Notes: generated by a model from the letters alone, not told the origin. A stretch of 64,000 nucleotides of DNA from Avedoeria sp964651245 (GCA_964651245.1 CAZYVI010000015.1:1-64000); one strand, 5' to 3'; numbered from the stretch's first letter, positions 1 through 8,642 are shown. Made by a program: numbers and translations.

Positions 1-18
1 CGACAGAACGGTCGCACC

Positions 19-48
19 AACCGCCCCCGGGGAAACCCGGGGGCGGTT
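19..48 (+). terminator. Rho-independent terminator of an upstream gene
   Basis: A perfect 13-bp inverted repeat (19-31 pairs with 36-48) closes a GAAA tetraloop and is followed by GTCGTTTCC, a short T-containing tail. The stem is almost all G/C. The gene it ends lies outside the window, so the strand is inferred from the T tail. Confidence 0.75.
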
Positions 49-103
49 GTCGTTTCCGAGGCCGGCGTGTGTGGGGCGCGGGCGCGCGCCGCGGCAACTG
101 ACG

Positions 104-109
104 TACAAT
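104..109 (+). promoter_or_regulatory. Probable -10 box (TACAAT) for the LVIVD protein gene
   Basis: TACAAT matches the TATAAT consensus at five of six positions and stands out in very GC-rich sequence. Transcription would start near 116, giving a leader of about 32 nt that contains a purine-rich ribosome site (AGGGGAC) before the ATG at 148. I see no clear -35 element. Confidence 0.4.
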
Positions 110-147
110 CGAGCGCTTCGCTTCGTAGGCAGGGGACACGGACGGCG

Positions 148-2304
148 ATGGTGGGCGGACTCGGACGCAGGATCAGATGGGGAATCGTGGGCGCGGCGGT
201 CCTGGCGGCGACGTGCGGGCCGGGCGCCGGTCGCGTCCGCGGCCAAGTGGAGCGCGGCACCGTCGTGCCGTTGGGCGACCGGGCCATGGTGGTCCGCGAC
301 CAGTACGGCGGCGCCACCGTCACGATGGCCAGCCACGGCGAGCGCGCCCTGGTGGGCGTCGGGCTCCGCGCCCACTGGCTCGACACGGCCCGGCCCGGTG
401 CGCTGGAGCTCCTGTGGCAGTCGCCGCCGCAGCGACAGATCGTCCGCGCGGTCGCCCTCGACGATGCGGCCGCGTTCGTCGGCTTCGAGAACGCCGACGG
501 GCTCGTCGTCTTCGACCTCGCGGCCCCGGGCGGGCCGCAGGAGTCGATGGCGGTCGAGACCGGGGGGGACGTGCGCAACCTGCTCTTGACGCCGCAGCGA
601 CTCTATGTGGCGGCCCAGGGGCGCCTGAGCATCTTCGACCGGATCGCGCCCGCCCAGCTGCGGGCGGTCGAGGCCGAGCTGCCGATGCGCGGCATGCTCG
701 CCCTCGCGAGCGCCGGCGACACGTTGTTCGCCCTGGAGCCCGCGGTGGGGCTGCACGCGATCGATGTCCGGCCCGGGCAGGCGCCCGCGGTGCTGCAGAC
801 GCTGACGATCCCGGGCCTCAACGCCGGCGCGCTGGCCGGCGACATGCGGGTCCGGGGCTCGCGGCTCTACATCGCGGCCGGCCTCGGCCTGCACGTCGTC
901 GACGTCGCCGCGCCGGACGCCATGACGGTGGTGGCCACGCTGCCGTCGACCGCCACCTACAACGACCTCGAGATCAGCGGCGACCGGATGTACGTCGCCT
1001 CGATCCAGGACGGGCTGGTGACGTTCGACCTGTCGCAGGGCGACACGCCCGTGCGGCTCGACGCCTTTCCGCTGACGAACGGCGGCACGGCGGTGGCGAT
1101 GACCCCCAACGGCCTGCTGGTGGCGGACTACGGCGACGGCGTGGCGCGCCACCCGATCACCGACGGCGCACCGTCGCCGGTGCCCAACGCCCGCCACGGC
1201 GCCACCGGCGTGGCGCAGGCCGTCGCCCACACCGGCGGCGGCGACGCCCTGGCGACGATCGCCGGCGGTCGGCTCGTCCGGTTGTCCAGCGGACCGGGCG
1301 GCTGGGAGGCGACGACGATCGACATGGAGGCCAACGTGCAGGCCTCGTCGATTCGCACGAACGGCGACTGGGCGATCGTGTCGTCGCCGACGCTGGGCGT
1401 CTGGCGCTACGCGCTGCCGGCGGAGGGCCGCCCCGAACTCGTGGCGACGACGACCCGCAAGGGGCATGTCGGGATCCTCCTCGCCGACGGCGTGTCGATC
1501 GCCGAGGCGGCGGGGTTCGACGGGCTGCACATCCTGCGCGCCGACGGCGCGCAGCTGCAGCGTGTGATGTCGCTGCCGGTATCGGCGCACGCCTCGAACG
1601 TGATGGTCGACGGCGACCGCGCGTACTTGGCGGCGCGCGCCGACGGCCTGCGGATCGTCGACCTGTCGACGCCCGACGTCCCGCGGTCATTGGGCGGCGC
1701 CCCGACACGGCTGCCGGCGCGCGACGTCGTGGTGCGCGACGGTCTGGCGTTCGTGGTCGAGGACGACGGGGTGCTGGAGGTGTTCGACGTGCGGCAGCCC
1801 GAGGCCGTGCAGCGGGTGGCGGAGGGTTGGGTCGGCGGCGATGCCTCGCGGATCGTGCTCGGCGGCGATCGCGCCCACGCGTTGGTGGAGGACCACAAGG
1901 TTGTGCCGATCGACCTCCGCGATGGCCGGTCGCCCAAGGTCGGGGAGGCGCGCGAGATCGGCGAGCGGATCAACGACATCGCGGCGCTCCCGGCGGGCGT
2001 GTTGCTGGCCGCGGGGCGAATGGGCGTCGTCGCGGCCGAGCTGACGTTCGCGCCGGCGGTGGCCACGGCCACGCCCGACCCGACCACCGAGGCGTTCGAG
2101 GCTGCCATCGGCACCGCCGCCGCCGCCGCCACCGCCACGGCGGTGGCCGTGCCGTTGCCGGGCGCCGACGACGCCCCGGTCGACCGCCGCACGGTGGCGT
2201 GGGCGGCCCTCGCCGTGGCCGCGACGGCGGCCGCGGCGGCGCTGTGGGTCTGGTGGCGGTCGATCCGGCGCGCGGCGCCCGAGGATGAACGTGGCCGCGG
2301 CTAA
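148..2304 (+). CDS. Secreted, C-terminally anchored LVIVD-type beta-propeller protein
   Basis: The product is 718 residues. It has a signal peptide (positively charged start, hydrophobic stretch about 10-23, polar region up to about 33) and then repeated blades of the LVIVD type, in which a strand ends in 'VxD' followed by 'P' and a second strand (for example RIVDLSTPDVPRSL, HVVDVAAPD). An Ala/Thr-rich linker leads to one C-terminal membrane helix (about 683-703) with a basic cytoplasmic tail. The family is a predicted extracellular propeller without a known enzyme activity. The ATG at 148 is chosen over the in-frame ATG at 67 because it alone gives a proper signal peptide and has an AGGGGAC ribosome site. 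Ligand and partner are unknown. An ECF sigma operon follows after a 50-nt gap. Confidence 0.75.
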   Translation: MVGGLGRRIRWGIVGAAVLAATCGPGAGRVRGQVERGTVVPLGDRAMVVRDQYGGATVTMASHGERALVGVGLRAHWLDTARPGALELLWQSPPQRQIVRAVALDDAAAFVGFENADGLVVFDLAAPGGPQESMAVETGGDVRNLLLTPQRLYVAAQGRLSIFDRIAPAQLRAVEAELPMRGMLALASAGDTLFALEPAVGLHAIDVRPGQAPAVLQTLTIPGLNAGALAGDMRVRGSRLYIAAGLGLHVVDVAAPDAMTVVATLPSTATYNDLEISGDRMYVASIQDGLVTFDLSQGDTPVRLDAFPLTNGGTAVAMTPNGLLVADYGDGVARHPITDGAPSPVPNARHGATGVAQAVAHTGGGDALATIAGGRLVRLSSGPGGWEATTIDMEANVQASSIRTNGDWAIVSSPTLGVWRYALPAEGRPELVATTTRKGHVGILLADGVSIAEAAGFDGLHILRADGAQLQRVMSLPVSAHASNVMVDGDRAYLAARADGLRIVDLSTPDVPRSLGGAPTRLPARDVVVRDGLAFVVEDDGVLEVFDVRQPEAVQRVAEGWVGGDASRIVLGGDRAHALVEDHKVVPIDLRDGRSPKVGEAREIGERINDIAALPAGVLLAAGRMGVVAAELTFAPAVATATPDPTTEAFEAAIGTAAAAATATAVAVPLPGADDAPVDRRTVAWAALAVAATAAAAALWVWWRSIRRAAPEDERGRG

Positions 2305-2355
2305 CCTGGCCGGCCTGCGGGTGTTATCCATCGGCAAGCGAGGTGGCGCGTGCCG

Positions 2356-3000
2356 ATGCTGTCCGAAGGCCTGGTGTTCAAGCTGCCGGTGACCCGCGTG
2401 GCGCCCGTCCTGCCGGTGACCGCACCGGCGGCTGCGCATGCCGAGCAGGACCTGGTCGAGCGCGCCCAGGGCGGTGACCGCGCGGCCTTCGGCCAGCTGT
2501 ACCAGCGCCACATCGACGCGGTCTACGCCTACATCGCGCTGCGCGTCCGCGACGGAGCCCTGGCCGAGGACCTGACCCAGGACGTCTTCTTGAGCGCGTG
2601 GCGCAGCCTGGGCGGCTTCCAATGGCAGGGCAGCCTGGCGCCCTGGCTCATGCGCATCGCCCACAACCGCATCGCCAACCACTGGCGCACCCAGGGGCGG
2701 CGCCCCGAGCAGGTCTCGCTGCCCAGCGGCGACGACCCCAACGACCCGCGGCCCGAGTTCGCCGCCCCGGAGCTTCCGGAGCGCGGCAGCGACCTCAGCC
2801 TGAGCTCGGCCGACCTGTCGAAGGCGATGGCGCGGCTCACGAGCCTCCAGCAGCAGGTGATCGCGCTGCGCTTCGGCGCCGGTCTGAGCCTGGCCGAGAC
2901 CGCCGACGTGCTGCAGCGCACCCAGAACGCGGTCAAGAACCTCCAGCACAACGCCCTGGCGAACCTCCGTCGTCACCTGCCCAAGGGGCTGGCATCGTGA
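2356..3000 (+). CDS. ECF-type RNA polymerase sigma-70 factor
   Basis: The product is 214 residues. Sigma region 2 (about 30-100) contains the DLTQDVFLSAWRSL helix and the WLMRIAHNRIANHWR segment that bind the -10 element. Region 4 (about 150-207) has an 'LTSLQQQVIALRF...SLAETADVL' helix-turn-helix that reads the -35 element. Both are typical of extracytoplasmic-function sigma factors. A GTG at 2350 is also in frame, but the GAGGTGG ribosome site at 2340-2346 lies only 3 nt from it and 9 nt from the ATG at 2356, so the ATG is preferred. The stop overlaps the start of the next gene (GTGA), implying translational coupling. That neighbour looks like a membrane regulator of this sigma factor. Confidence 0.88.
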   Translation: MLSEGLVFKLPVTRVAPVLPVTAPAAAHAEQDLVERAQGGDRAAFGQLYQRHIDAVYAYIALRVRDGALAEDLTQDVFLSAWRSLGGFQWQGSLAPWLMRIAHNRIANHWRTQGRRPEQVSLPSGDDPNDPRPEFAAPELPERGSDLSLSSADLSKAMARLTSLQQQVIALRFGAGLSLAETADVLQRTQNAVKNLQHNALANLRRHLPKGLAS

Positions 3001-4181
3001 GCCGACCCTCGCTCCCCGACGCGCTGGCGGAGTGCTTGACCCGCATCGAGAGCGGCGAGTCGGTCGGCGCGGTACTGGCCGACCACCCCGAGCACGCCGC
3101 GGAGCTGCGCGCGCTCGTCGCCGCCGCGGCCGCGGTGCGCACCCTCCGGCCGCTGCCGCCGCCGGCGTTTCGCGCCGCCCTGCAGCACCATCTGGCCGAG
3201 GGCGGCCCAGCCCCGCGCGCCGCCTGGCGCCGGCCCTGGCGGTGGGCGCTGCGGCTTGGCGCGGCGCTGGCGGCCGTCGCCGTCGCGTTCTCGGGCCTGG
3301 CCGTGGCGTCCGCCGACAGCCGGCCCGGCGACCTGCTCTACCCCGTCCGGCGCGGTGTCGGCGCCGTCCGCGACGCCGCCGAGCGCGTCGCGCCCCCGAT
3401 CGGGCGGGCGATCGACTACCTGACGATCCACGAGGTGCCGGACGATCCGTCCACCGCGGCGGCCACCCCGACGCTGGCCCTGGCGCCGGGCTCGCGGCTC
3501 CTCGAGCGCCGCGGCGGGGGGGCCGGCAACCGAGACGACGAGGCGGACGAGGCCTCGCGGTCGCCGCTGGCGGCGACGGACGAGCCGCGGAGCCTGCCGC
3601 GGCCCTTCGCCGTCGCTGTCGATCGCGGCGCGCCGCCCGCCGGCGCCGCCGCGCTGCCGGCCACGCCCGCGCCCCGGGCCACGGCGGACGCGCCGGCCAC
3701 GGCGTCGCCGGCGCCGCGGCGAACGGCCACCGCCGAGCCGTCGGCCAGCCCGCCGCCCGACCCCGCGCCCACGGCCACGCCGCCGCTCGACGTGAGCGCG
3801 GCGGGCGGCATCGCCGGGCGGGTGACCGGACCGGACGACGTCGGCGTGGTCGGGGCGTTGGTCTCGGTCTACCCGATCGGCCGGGACGGCAACCTGCGGT
3901 TCTCGCAGTGGCGCGGTGTGCGCACGGCCGACGACGGCGCGTACTTCATCGCCAACCTGCCGGCCGGGCGCTACAAGCTGGCCGTGGGCGAGCTCGCACC
4001 GTGGGTGTGGCGGGTGTGGTACCGCGACACGATCCACGTCAAGAAGGCCGAGCCCATCGCCGTCGAGGCCGGGCGCCTCAGCGACGGCATCGACGTCGCG
4101 CTCCGCCGCAGCCCGTGGGGGTTCGACTGGGGCGGGGGCGCGCGGCGCCCGCCGCCCGACGTCCGGCGGCCGCGTCCGTAG
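2997..4181 (+). CDS. Membrane anti-sigma-like protein with DUF5667-like core and external CnaB-like domain
   Basis: The product is 394 residues. The first 50 residues form a helical cytoplasmic segment (SGESVGAVLADHPEHAAELR), a pattern that often precedes DUF5667 in Chloroflexota. A membrane helix at about 84-104 is followed by GDLLYPVRR (111-119), the DUF5667 hallmark. A long Ala/Pro/Thr linker comes next, and a C-terminal domain of about 100 residues resembles carboxypeptidase-regulatory or Cna-B beta-sandwiches (IAGRVTGPDDVGVVGALVSV ... ADDGAYFIANLPAGRYKLAV). The GTG start overlaps the sigma stop by 4 nt. From position and topology I infer that it holds the sigma factor in the cytoplasm and senses something outside. 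No zinc-finger anti-sigma motif is visible, so this is not proven. Confidence 0.65.
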   Translation: MSRPSLPDALAECLTRIESGESVGAVLADHPEHAAELRALVAAAAAVRTLRPLPPPAFRAALQHHLAEGGPAPRAAWRRPWRWALRLGAALAAVAVAFSGLAVASADSRPGDLLYPVRRGVGAVRDAAERVAPPIGRAIDYLTIHEVPDDPSTAAATPTLALAPGSRLLERRGGGAGNRDDEADEASRSPLAATDEPRSLPRPFAVAVDRGAPPAGAAALPATPAPRATADAPATASPAPRRTATAEPSASPPPDPAPTATPPLDVSAAGGIAGRVTGPDDVGVVGALVSVYPIGRDGNLRFSQWRGVRTADDGAYFIANLPAGRYKLAVGELAPWVWRVWYRDTIHVKKAEPIAVEAGRLSDGIDVALRRSPWGFDWGGGARRPPPDVRRPRP

Positions 4182-4241
4182 CCGGACCGCCGGTCAGCGG
4201 CAGCGGCCGAAGGGCGCCGGGCCGAGCGGACAGGCGACGGC

Positions 4242-4628
4242 TCAGTCGAGCGCGTCGCGCCCCTCGGCGCGGTCGACCCGCTCGCGCTCGCGCAGGAACA
4301 GCAGGAACTCGCGGGCGAAGGCGCGCTGCTCGGGCGTCAGGTCGGCGGCCAGCTCATCGAGGCCCGGACCGCCGGTCTCGAGCTGGATGGCCGGGATGAA
4401 CTGCTCGCCGGCCAGGTAGGCCTCTTGGATCAACTCGAAGGCCGTGGTCCGGAAGTGCGCGGCCATGTCCTCGAGCTCGCTCAGGCGCGGGCTGGACTTG
4501 CCGGCCTCGAGGCTCGAGATGTAGCTGCCCGACACGCCGATGCGCCCACCCAGGTCCGCCTGGGTGAACCGGAAGCCGCGCCGCTTGCGGAACAGCACCT
4601 TGGCGAGGTCGTCGCCGAGCTTGCTCAC
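4242..4628 (-). CDS. XRE-family helix-turn-helix transcriptional regulator
   Basis: The product is 128 residues. The first 65 form a Cro/C1-type DNA-binding domain: KRRGFRFTQADLGGRIGVSG is the helix-turn-helix, followed by SYISSLEAGKSSPRLSELE. The C-terminal half is charged and helical, with no known ligand domain. The GTG start (4628) overlaps the stop of the homogentisate dioxygenase gene (GTGA), so it is probably translated from the same message. That suggests it controls the tyrosine-degradation operon, but its targets cannot be read from the sequence. A 60-nt gap separates its end from the convergent anti-sigma-like gene and holds nothing recognisable. Confidence 0.85.
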   Translation of the reverse strand: MSKLGDDLAKVLFRKRRGFRFTQADLGGRIGVSGSYISSLEAGKSSPRLSELEDMAAHFRTTAFELIQEAYLAGEQFIPAIQLETGGPGLDELAADLTPEQRAFAREFLLFLRERERVDRAEGRDALD

Positions 4629-5842
4629 CCCGAGATCCCCTCGCCGATCGACTTCGGCGCGGCGCCGTTGGCGGTCGGGCCGTGGGGCACGGCCGGCAGC
4701 CAGCTCGTGGCGTAGGCCGGGTTCTCGAGCGCCAGCGCGGCCTCGGTGACGTGCAGCGGGTGGAACGTGTCCATCATCACCGCCGTCTCCTCGGTCCGCT
4801 GCTTGCCGATCGACGCCTCCATCGTCCCGGGGTGCGGGCCGTGCGGCAAGCCGGAGGGGTGGAGGGTGATGTCGTACAGGCCGACGCCCTTGCGGCTCAT
4901 GAAGTCGCCGTCGACGTAGTACAGCACCTCGTCGGAGTTCACGTTGGCGTGGTTGTAGGGCGCCGGGATGCTCTCGGGGTGGTAGTCGAACTGGCGCGGC
5001 ACGAACGAGCAGATGACGAAGCCGGCCCCCTCGAACGTCTGGTGCACCGGCGGCGGCTGGTGGATCCGGCCGGTGATCGGCTCGAAGTCCTTGATGTTGA
5101 AGGCCCAGGGATAGACGAAGCCGTCCCAGCCGACCACGTCGAACGGGTGGTGGTCGAGCCAGTGGGCGGTGAGCCGGTCGCGCACCTTGACCCGCACCTC
5201 GAACTCACCGAAGGCGTCGAACGTCTCGAGGGCGTCCGGGGTCCGAAAGTCGCGTTCGCAGAACGGCGCGTGCTCGAGGAGCTGGCCGTACCAGTTTCGG
5301 TACCGCTGCGGCGTCGTGATCTGGTCGCGCGTCTCGAAGACGACGAGGCGGTTGTGGGGGGTGTCGTACTCGAGCTGGTAGGTCGTCGAGTACGGGATCA
5401 CCAGGTAGTCGCCCGGACCGAACGGCAGCCGGCCGAAGACCGAGCGCAGCGTGCCGGTGCCCTCGTGGACGAAGATGCACTCGTACGACTGGCCGTTGCG
5501 GTAGTAGTACGACATGGACTCGGTCGGCCGCGCCACGGCCATCGTGATGTCCTGGTTGCCGATGAGCACGGTGCGCCCCGCGACGCCGTCGCCGCCGGCC
5601 GGCACGTCGCGGGTCAGGAAGTGACGATGGCGCAGGGCGCCGAAGTCGGCGTACTTCACCGACACGTCGCCCAGATCCTCGGCGCGCAGCAGGCGCGTCG
5701 GCTGGTGGTGGTGGTACAGGATGCTCTGGATGCCGGCGAAGCCGGCGACGCCCATGACCTCCTCGCGGTACAGCGAGCCATCCGGGCGTCGGAACTGGAC
5801 GTGGCGCTTGGCGGGGATCTCGCCGAGGCGCTGGTAGAACAT
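4625..5842 (-). CDS. hmgA: Homogentisate 1,2-dioxygenase
   Basis: The product is 405 residues. It opens the aromatic ring of homogentisate with O2, giving maleylacetoacetate in tyrosine catabolism. It has the two-cupin layout of the family, with an N-terminal barrel (SYECIFVHEGTGTLRSVFG, about 119-137) and a C-terminal iron cupin. The likely iron ligands are H298 (YNHANV), E305 in the SDEVLYY segment and H334 in LPHGPHPG, by analogy with the H-x(n)-E...PHGP pattern of known enzymes. It starts 15 nt after the HPPD stop, behind a GGGAGGG ribosome site, so the two consecutive steps share a message. Maleylacetoacetate isomerase and fumarylacetoacetase are not in this window. It is shorter than the eukaryotic enzyme (about 445), as bacterial homologues often are. 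Confidence 0.9.
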   Translation of the reverse strand: MFYQRLGEIPAKRHVQFRRPDGSLYREEVMGVAGFAGIQSILYHHHQPTRLLRAEDLGDVSVKYADFGALRHRHFLTRDVPAGGDGVAGRTVLIGNQDITMAVARPTESMSYYYRNGQSYECIFVHEGTGTLRSVFGRLPFGPGDYLVIPYSTTYQLEYDTPHNRLVVFETRDQITTPQRYRNWYGQLLEHAPFCERDFRTPDALETFDAFGEFEVRVKVRDRLTAHWLDHHPFDVVGWDGFVYPWAFNIKDFEPITGRIHQPPPVHQTFEGAGFVICSFVPRQFDYHPESIPAPYNHANVNSDEVLYYVDGDFMSRKGVGLYDITLHPSGLPHGPHPGTMEASIGKQRTEETAVMMDTFHPLHVTEAALALENPAYATSWLPAVPHGPTANGAAPKSIGEGISG

Positions 5843-5857
5843 GAGTCCCTCCCGATC

Positions 5858-7000
5858 CTAGAGGTTGCCGCGCTTGCTCTGCTCGGCCTCGATGGACTCG
5901 AACAGCGCCTTGAAGTTGCCGATGCCGAAGCCGCGCGAGCCGTGGCGCTCGATGAGCTCGATGAACAACGTCGGGCGGTCCTGGAGCGGCTGGCTGAAGA
6001 TCTGGAGGAGGTAGCCCTCCTCGTCGCGGTCGACGAGGATGCCGAGGTCGCGGATCTCGGCCATGTCCTCGTCGATCGTGCCGACGCGCCCCGGCAGGAG
6101 GTCGTAGTACGCGTCCGGGACGCGCAGGAAGCGGATGCCGCGGCTGCGCAGCTCGCGGACCGCGCCGAGGATGTCGCCGGTGCTCATGGCGATGTGCTGG
6201 ACGCCCGGCCCGCGGTAGAAGTCGAGGTACTCCTCGATCTGGCTCTTCTTGCGTCCCTCGGCCGGCTCGTTGATCGGCATCTTGATCCGGCCGGTGCCGT
6301 TCTGCATCACCTTGCTCATGAGCGCCGAGTACTCGGTGCTGATCGCCTCGTCGTCGAAGTGCTGGAGCATTCGGAAGCCCATGACGTGGTGGTACCACTT
6401 CACCCAGTGGTTCATCTTGCCCAGCGCCACGTTGCCGACCACGTGGTCGACGTGCGCCAGCCCGACCGAGTGCGTCGGCGCGAGCGGGGTGTAGGCGCGG
6501 TAGCCCGGCAGGAAGGCGCCGGCGTAGTCCGAGCGATCGACGAACGTGTGGACGGTGTCGCCGAACGTTGCGATCGTCGACATCCGCACGACGCCGTGCT
6601 CGTCGCGGCGCTCGTGCGCGGCGGCGACCGGCTGTGCGCCGCGCTCGGTCGTGGCGCGGAACGCCTGCTCGGCGTCGTCGACGGTGAACGCCATTACCTT
6701 GACGCCGTCGCCGTGCAGCAGCTGGTGGGCCGCCACGGCGCTGTCGGGCTTGTAGGACGACGTGAAGACGAAGCGGATCTTGCCCTGCTGCAGGACATAG
6801 CTGCAGGTCTCGCGGTTGCCGGTCTCGAGGCCGCTGTAGGCCACCGGCTCGAACCCGAAGCCGTGCTGCCAGAAGAAGGCGGCCTGGTAGGCGTTGCCGA
6901 CGTAGAACTCGATGTGGTCGACGTCCTTGAGCGTCAGGAAATCGGCCTCTTCGGTGATCGGGCGCTCGAACTCGGCCCGGACCTCGGCGGGGACGGTCAT
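5858..7000 (-). CDS. hpd: 4-hydroxyphenylpyruvate dioxygenase
   Basis: The product is 380 residues, normal for the family. It converts 4-hydroxyphenylpyruvate (transaminated tyrosine) into homogentisate with Fe(II) and O2. It has two vicinal-oxygen-chelate halves. The catalytic half carries the iron ligands H186 (VDHVVGN), H269 (GVQHIAM) and E348 (FIELIER), and ends with the conserved GFGIGNFKALFESIE gate helix. The N-terminal half starts with DVDHIEFYVGNA. The ATG has a CAGGAG ribosome site. It is the first gene of an hpd-hmgA-XRE operon. A TANNNT match on the minus strand at 7082-7077 could be its promoter. The divergent neighbour is fmt. Confidence 0.95.
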   Translation of the reverse strand: MTVPAEVRAEFERPITEEADFLTLKDVDHIEFYVGNAYQAAFFWQHGFGFEPVAYSGLETGNRETCSYVLQQGKIRFVFTSSYKPDSAVAAHQLLHGDGVKVMAFTVDDAEQAFRATTERGAQPVAAAHERRDEHGVVRMSTIATFGDTVHTFVDRSDYAGAFLPGYRAYTPLAPTHSVGLAHVDHVVGNVALGKMNHWVKWYHHVMGFRMLQHFDDEAISTEYSALMSKVMQNGTGRIKMPINEPAEGRKKSQIEEYLDFYRGPGVQHIAMSTGDILGAVRELRSRGIRFLRVPDAYYDLLPGRVGTIDEDMAEIRDLGILVDRDEEGYLLQIFSQPLQDRPTLFIELIERHGSRGFGIGNFKALFESIEAEQSKRGNL

Positions 7001-7170
7001 GGCGTCTTCGCTCCTGAATCGGTCAGCGCGCCAGGGTGCTGGACAGACCCGTTCGGCGCGGGGTGGTTCGGTCTCAGACTAACACCGGCGCTGCCGATTG
7101 GCAAAGGCTCGTCCGGCGCGCCGCGGCGTGCGGCGCGGCCGCCGCGCACGGCCCGGCGCGGGGCCCGGCG

Positions 7171-7176
7171 TATACT
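7171..7176 (+). promoter_or_regulatory. -10 box (TATACT) of leaderless fmt
   Basis: TATACT lies exactly 6 nt before the fmt ATG at 7183. Transcription should therefore begin at or next to the start codon, and no ribosome-binding site is present upstream. The same 6-nt arrangement recurs at 28197, 34123 (minus) and 42346. No -35 match is visible 17 nt upstream. Confidence 0.5.
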
Positions 7177-7182
7177 CGCGCC

Positions 7183-8178
7183 ATGACGACGGACGCCCGC
7201 CCGCCGACCTCGACCGCGCCCCGGGTCGTGTTCATGGGCACGCCTGCTTTCGCCGTGCCCAGCCTCGACGCGCTGCTGGCGGCGGCCGGCCTGGTCGAGG
7301 TCGTCGGCGTGTTCACCCAGCCCGACCGCCCGGCTGGGCGCGGCCGCAGCGTCGCGCCGTCGCCGGTCAAGGCGCGGGCGCTGGCGGCGGGGCTGCCGGT
7401 GGCGCAGCCGGCCTCGCTGCGCCGCGCGCCGGCCGCGCCCGAGGGCCTCGCGGCGCTCGAGGCGCTTTCGCCCGACCTCGTCGTCGTCGCCGCCTACGGC
7501 CTTCTGCTGCCGCCGGCGGTGCTCGACGGCCCGCGCTTCGGCGCGCTCAACGTCCACGCCTCGCTGCTGCCGCGCTGGCGCGGCGCCGCGCCGATCCAGC
7601 ACGCGATCCTGGCCGGCGACGCCACGACCGGCGTGACGATCATGCGCATGGACGCCGGCCTCGACACCGGCCCGACCGTGGCCGCCGCCGCGACGCCGAT
7701 CGGCGCCGACGAGACGGCCAGCGCGCTGACCGAGCGGCTGGCGCAGCTCGGCGCGGCGCTGCTCGTGGCCACGCTGCCGGGCTGGTTCGCGGGCACCGCC
7801 GTGGCCACGCCGCAGGACGACGCCGCGGCGACGCACGCGCCGCGGCTCGACCGCGCCGACGGCCGCCTGGACGCCGCCGAGGGCGCCGCGGCCCTGGCGC
7901 GGCGGGTGCGCGCGATGCAGCCGTGGCCCGGCGCCTGGCTGCCGCTGGCCGACGGCACCGGGCTCAAGGTGCTGGGCGCCGATGTGGTGCCGACGGCGTG
8001 GCCGGCCGCGCTCGGCGCGGGCCACATCGTCGCCGTCGAGGGCTGGCCCGTGCTCGTCACCGCCGATGGCGGCCTGCGGCTGCGCACCGTCCAGCCGCCG
8101 GGCAAGCGGCCGATGGACGGCGACGCGTTCCTGCGCGGCCGGCCGGCGGGCCTCGTCGACCGCGTGCATGGCCCGTGA
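7183..8178 (+). CDS. fmt: Methionyl-tRNA formyltransferase
   Basis: The product is 331 residues. It formylates Met-tRNAi with 10-formyl-THF for translation initiation. The N-terminal formyltransferase domain carries the catalytic set N123, H125 (LNVHASLLPRWRGAAPIQ) and D161 (DAGLDTGP), and the start RVVFMGTPAFAVPSL is typical. The C-terminal OB-fold tRNA-binding domain runs from about 225 (ATHAPRLDRADG). The ATG at 7183 is chosen over in-frame codons upstream because homology begins within 12 residues of it and a TATACT box sits 6 nt before it. It leads a plus-strand run to nadE, and its stop overlaps the next start (GTGA). Confidence 0.95.
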   Translation: MTTDARPPTSTAPRVVFMGTPAFAVPSLDALLAAAGLVEVVGVFTQPDRPAGRGRSVAPSPVKARALAAGLPVAQPASLRRAPAAPEGLAALEALSPDLVVVAAYGLLLPPAVLDGPRFGALNVHASLLPRWRGAAPIQHAILAGDATTGVTIMRMDAGLDTGPTVAAAATPIGADETASALTERLAQLGAALLVATLPGWFAGTAVATPQDDAAATHAPRLDRADGRLDAAEGAAALARRVRAMQPWPGAWLPLADGTGLKVLGADVVPTAWPAALGAGHIVAVEGWPVLVTADGGLRLRTVQPPGKRPMDGDAFLRGRPAGLVDRVHGP

Positions 8179-8642
8179 CGGCGCCGCGGGCGTCCGAGCG
8201 CGCCGGCGCGCCCGGGCCGGCGCGGCGGCCCGCGCGCGCGGCGCTGCCGGCGTGCGCGGCGGCGGCGCTCGTCGCCCTGCTGCTGGCCGACGCGGCGGCG
8301 CGCCGCACCGGGGGGGACGGCGCGGCGCCGCCGGCCGCCCAGCCGCCGCTGCCGTCGCCGGCGCCGACCCTCGACGTGCCGACGCTGCCGCCCGGCATCC
8401 CGACGCCCATCCTGCCGCCGACCGCCGGGCCGGCCCCGTCCGATACCCCCGCGCCGACCGATTCGCCGACCCCCTCGCCGGCGCCGTCCGACACGCCGAC
8501 GCCGCCCGCCACCTACACCGCCCGTCCGTCGCCGACCCTGGAGCCCACCGACGCCGCGCCGCCGACGGACGCGCCGCCGACGGCCGCTCCCCGGTGGACG
8601 GTCTGGCTCCCGGCGGCGCTGCGCGGCCGGCTCCGGCCGTGA
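8175..8642 (+). CDS. Small Pro/Thr-rich membrane-anchored extracellular protein
   Basis: The product is 155 residues with no recognised domain. A basic start is followed by one hydrophobic segment (about 20-35, LPACAAAALVALLLADAAA). The remainder is low-complexity Pro/Thr/Ser/Asp (PTPSPAPSDTPTPP type) and ends in a short block, RWTVWLPAALRGRLRP. The last block resembles the 'LPLxxR' motif found near TP-rich linkers in three other secreted proteins of this window. The GTG start overlaps the fmt stop (GTGA). With no folded domain, it may be a wall-spanning or display stalk. That is a guess. Confidence 0.55.
   Translation: MTAPRASERAGAPGPARRPARAALPACAAAALVALLLADAAARRTGGDGAAPPAAQPPLPSPAPTLDVPTLPPGIPTPILPPTAGPAPSDTPAPTDSPTPSPAPSDTPTPPATYTARPSPTLEPTDAAPPTDAPPTAAPRWTVWLPAALRGRLRP

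Noticed and set aside
7036..7182. N-terminal extension of Fmt using an upstream in-frame start
   Set aside because: The added residues are not conserved, and a TATACT box 6 nt before the ATG at 7183 places the transcription start there.
4682..7186. An 834-codon plus-strand open frame opposite hmgA and hpd
   Set aside because: High GC keeps antisense frames open. Its translation is repetitive Arg/Val/Glu/Asp without any domain, while the minus strand encodes two well-known enzymes with complete catalytic residues. Similar long antisense frames (for example 6997-9678 minus, 12954-14918 plus, 36041-39373 plus) were dismissed for the same reason.
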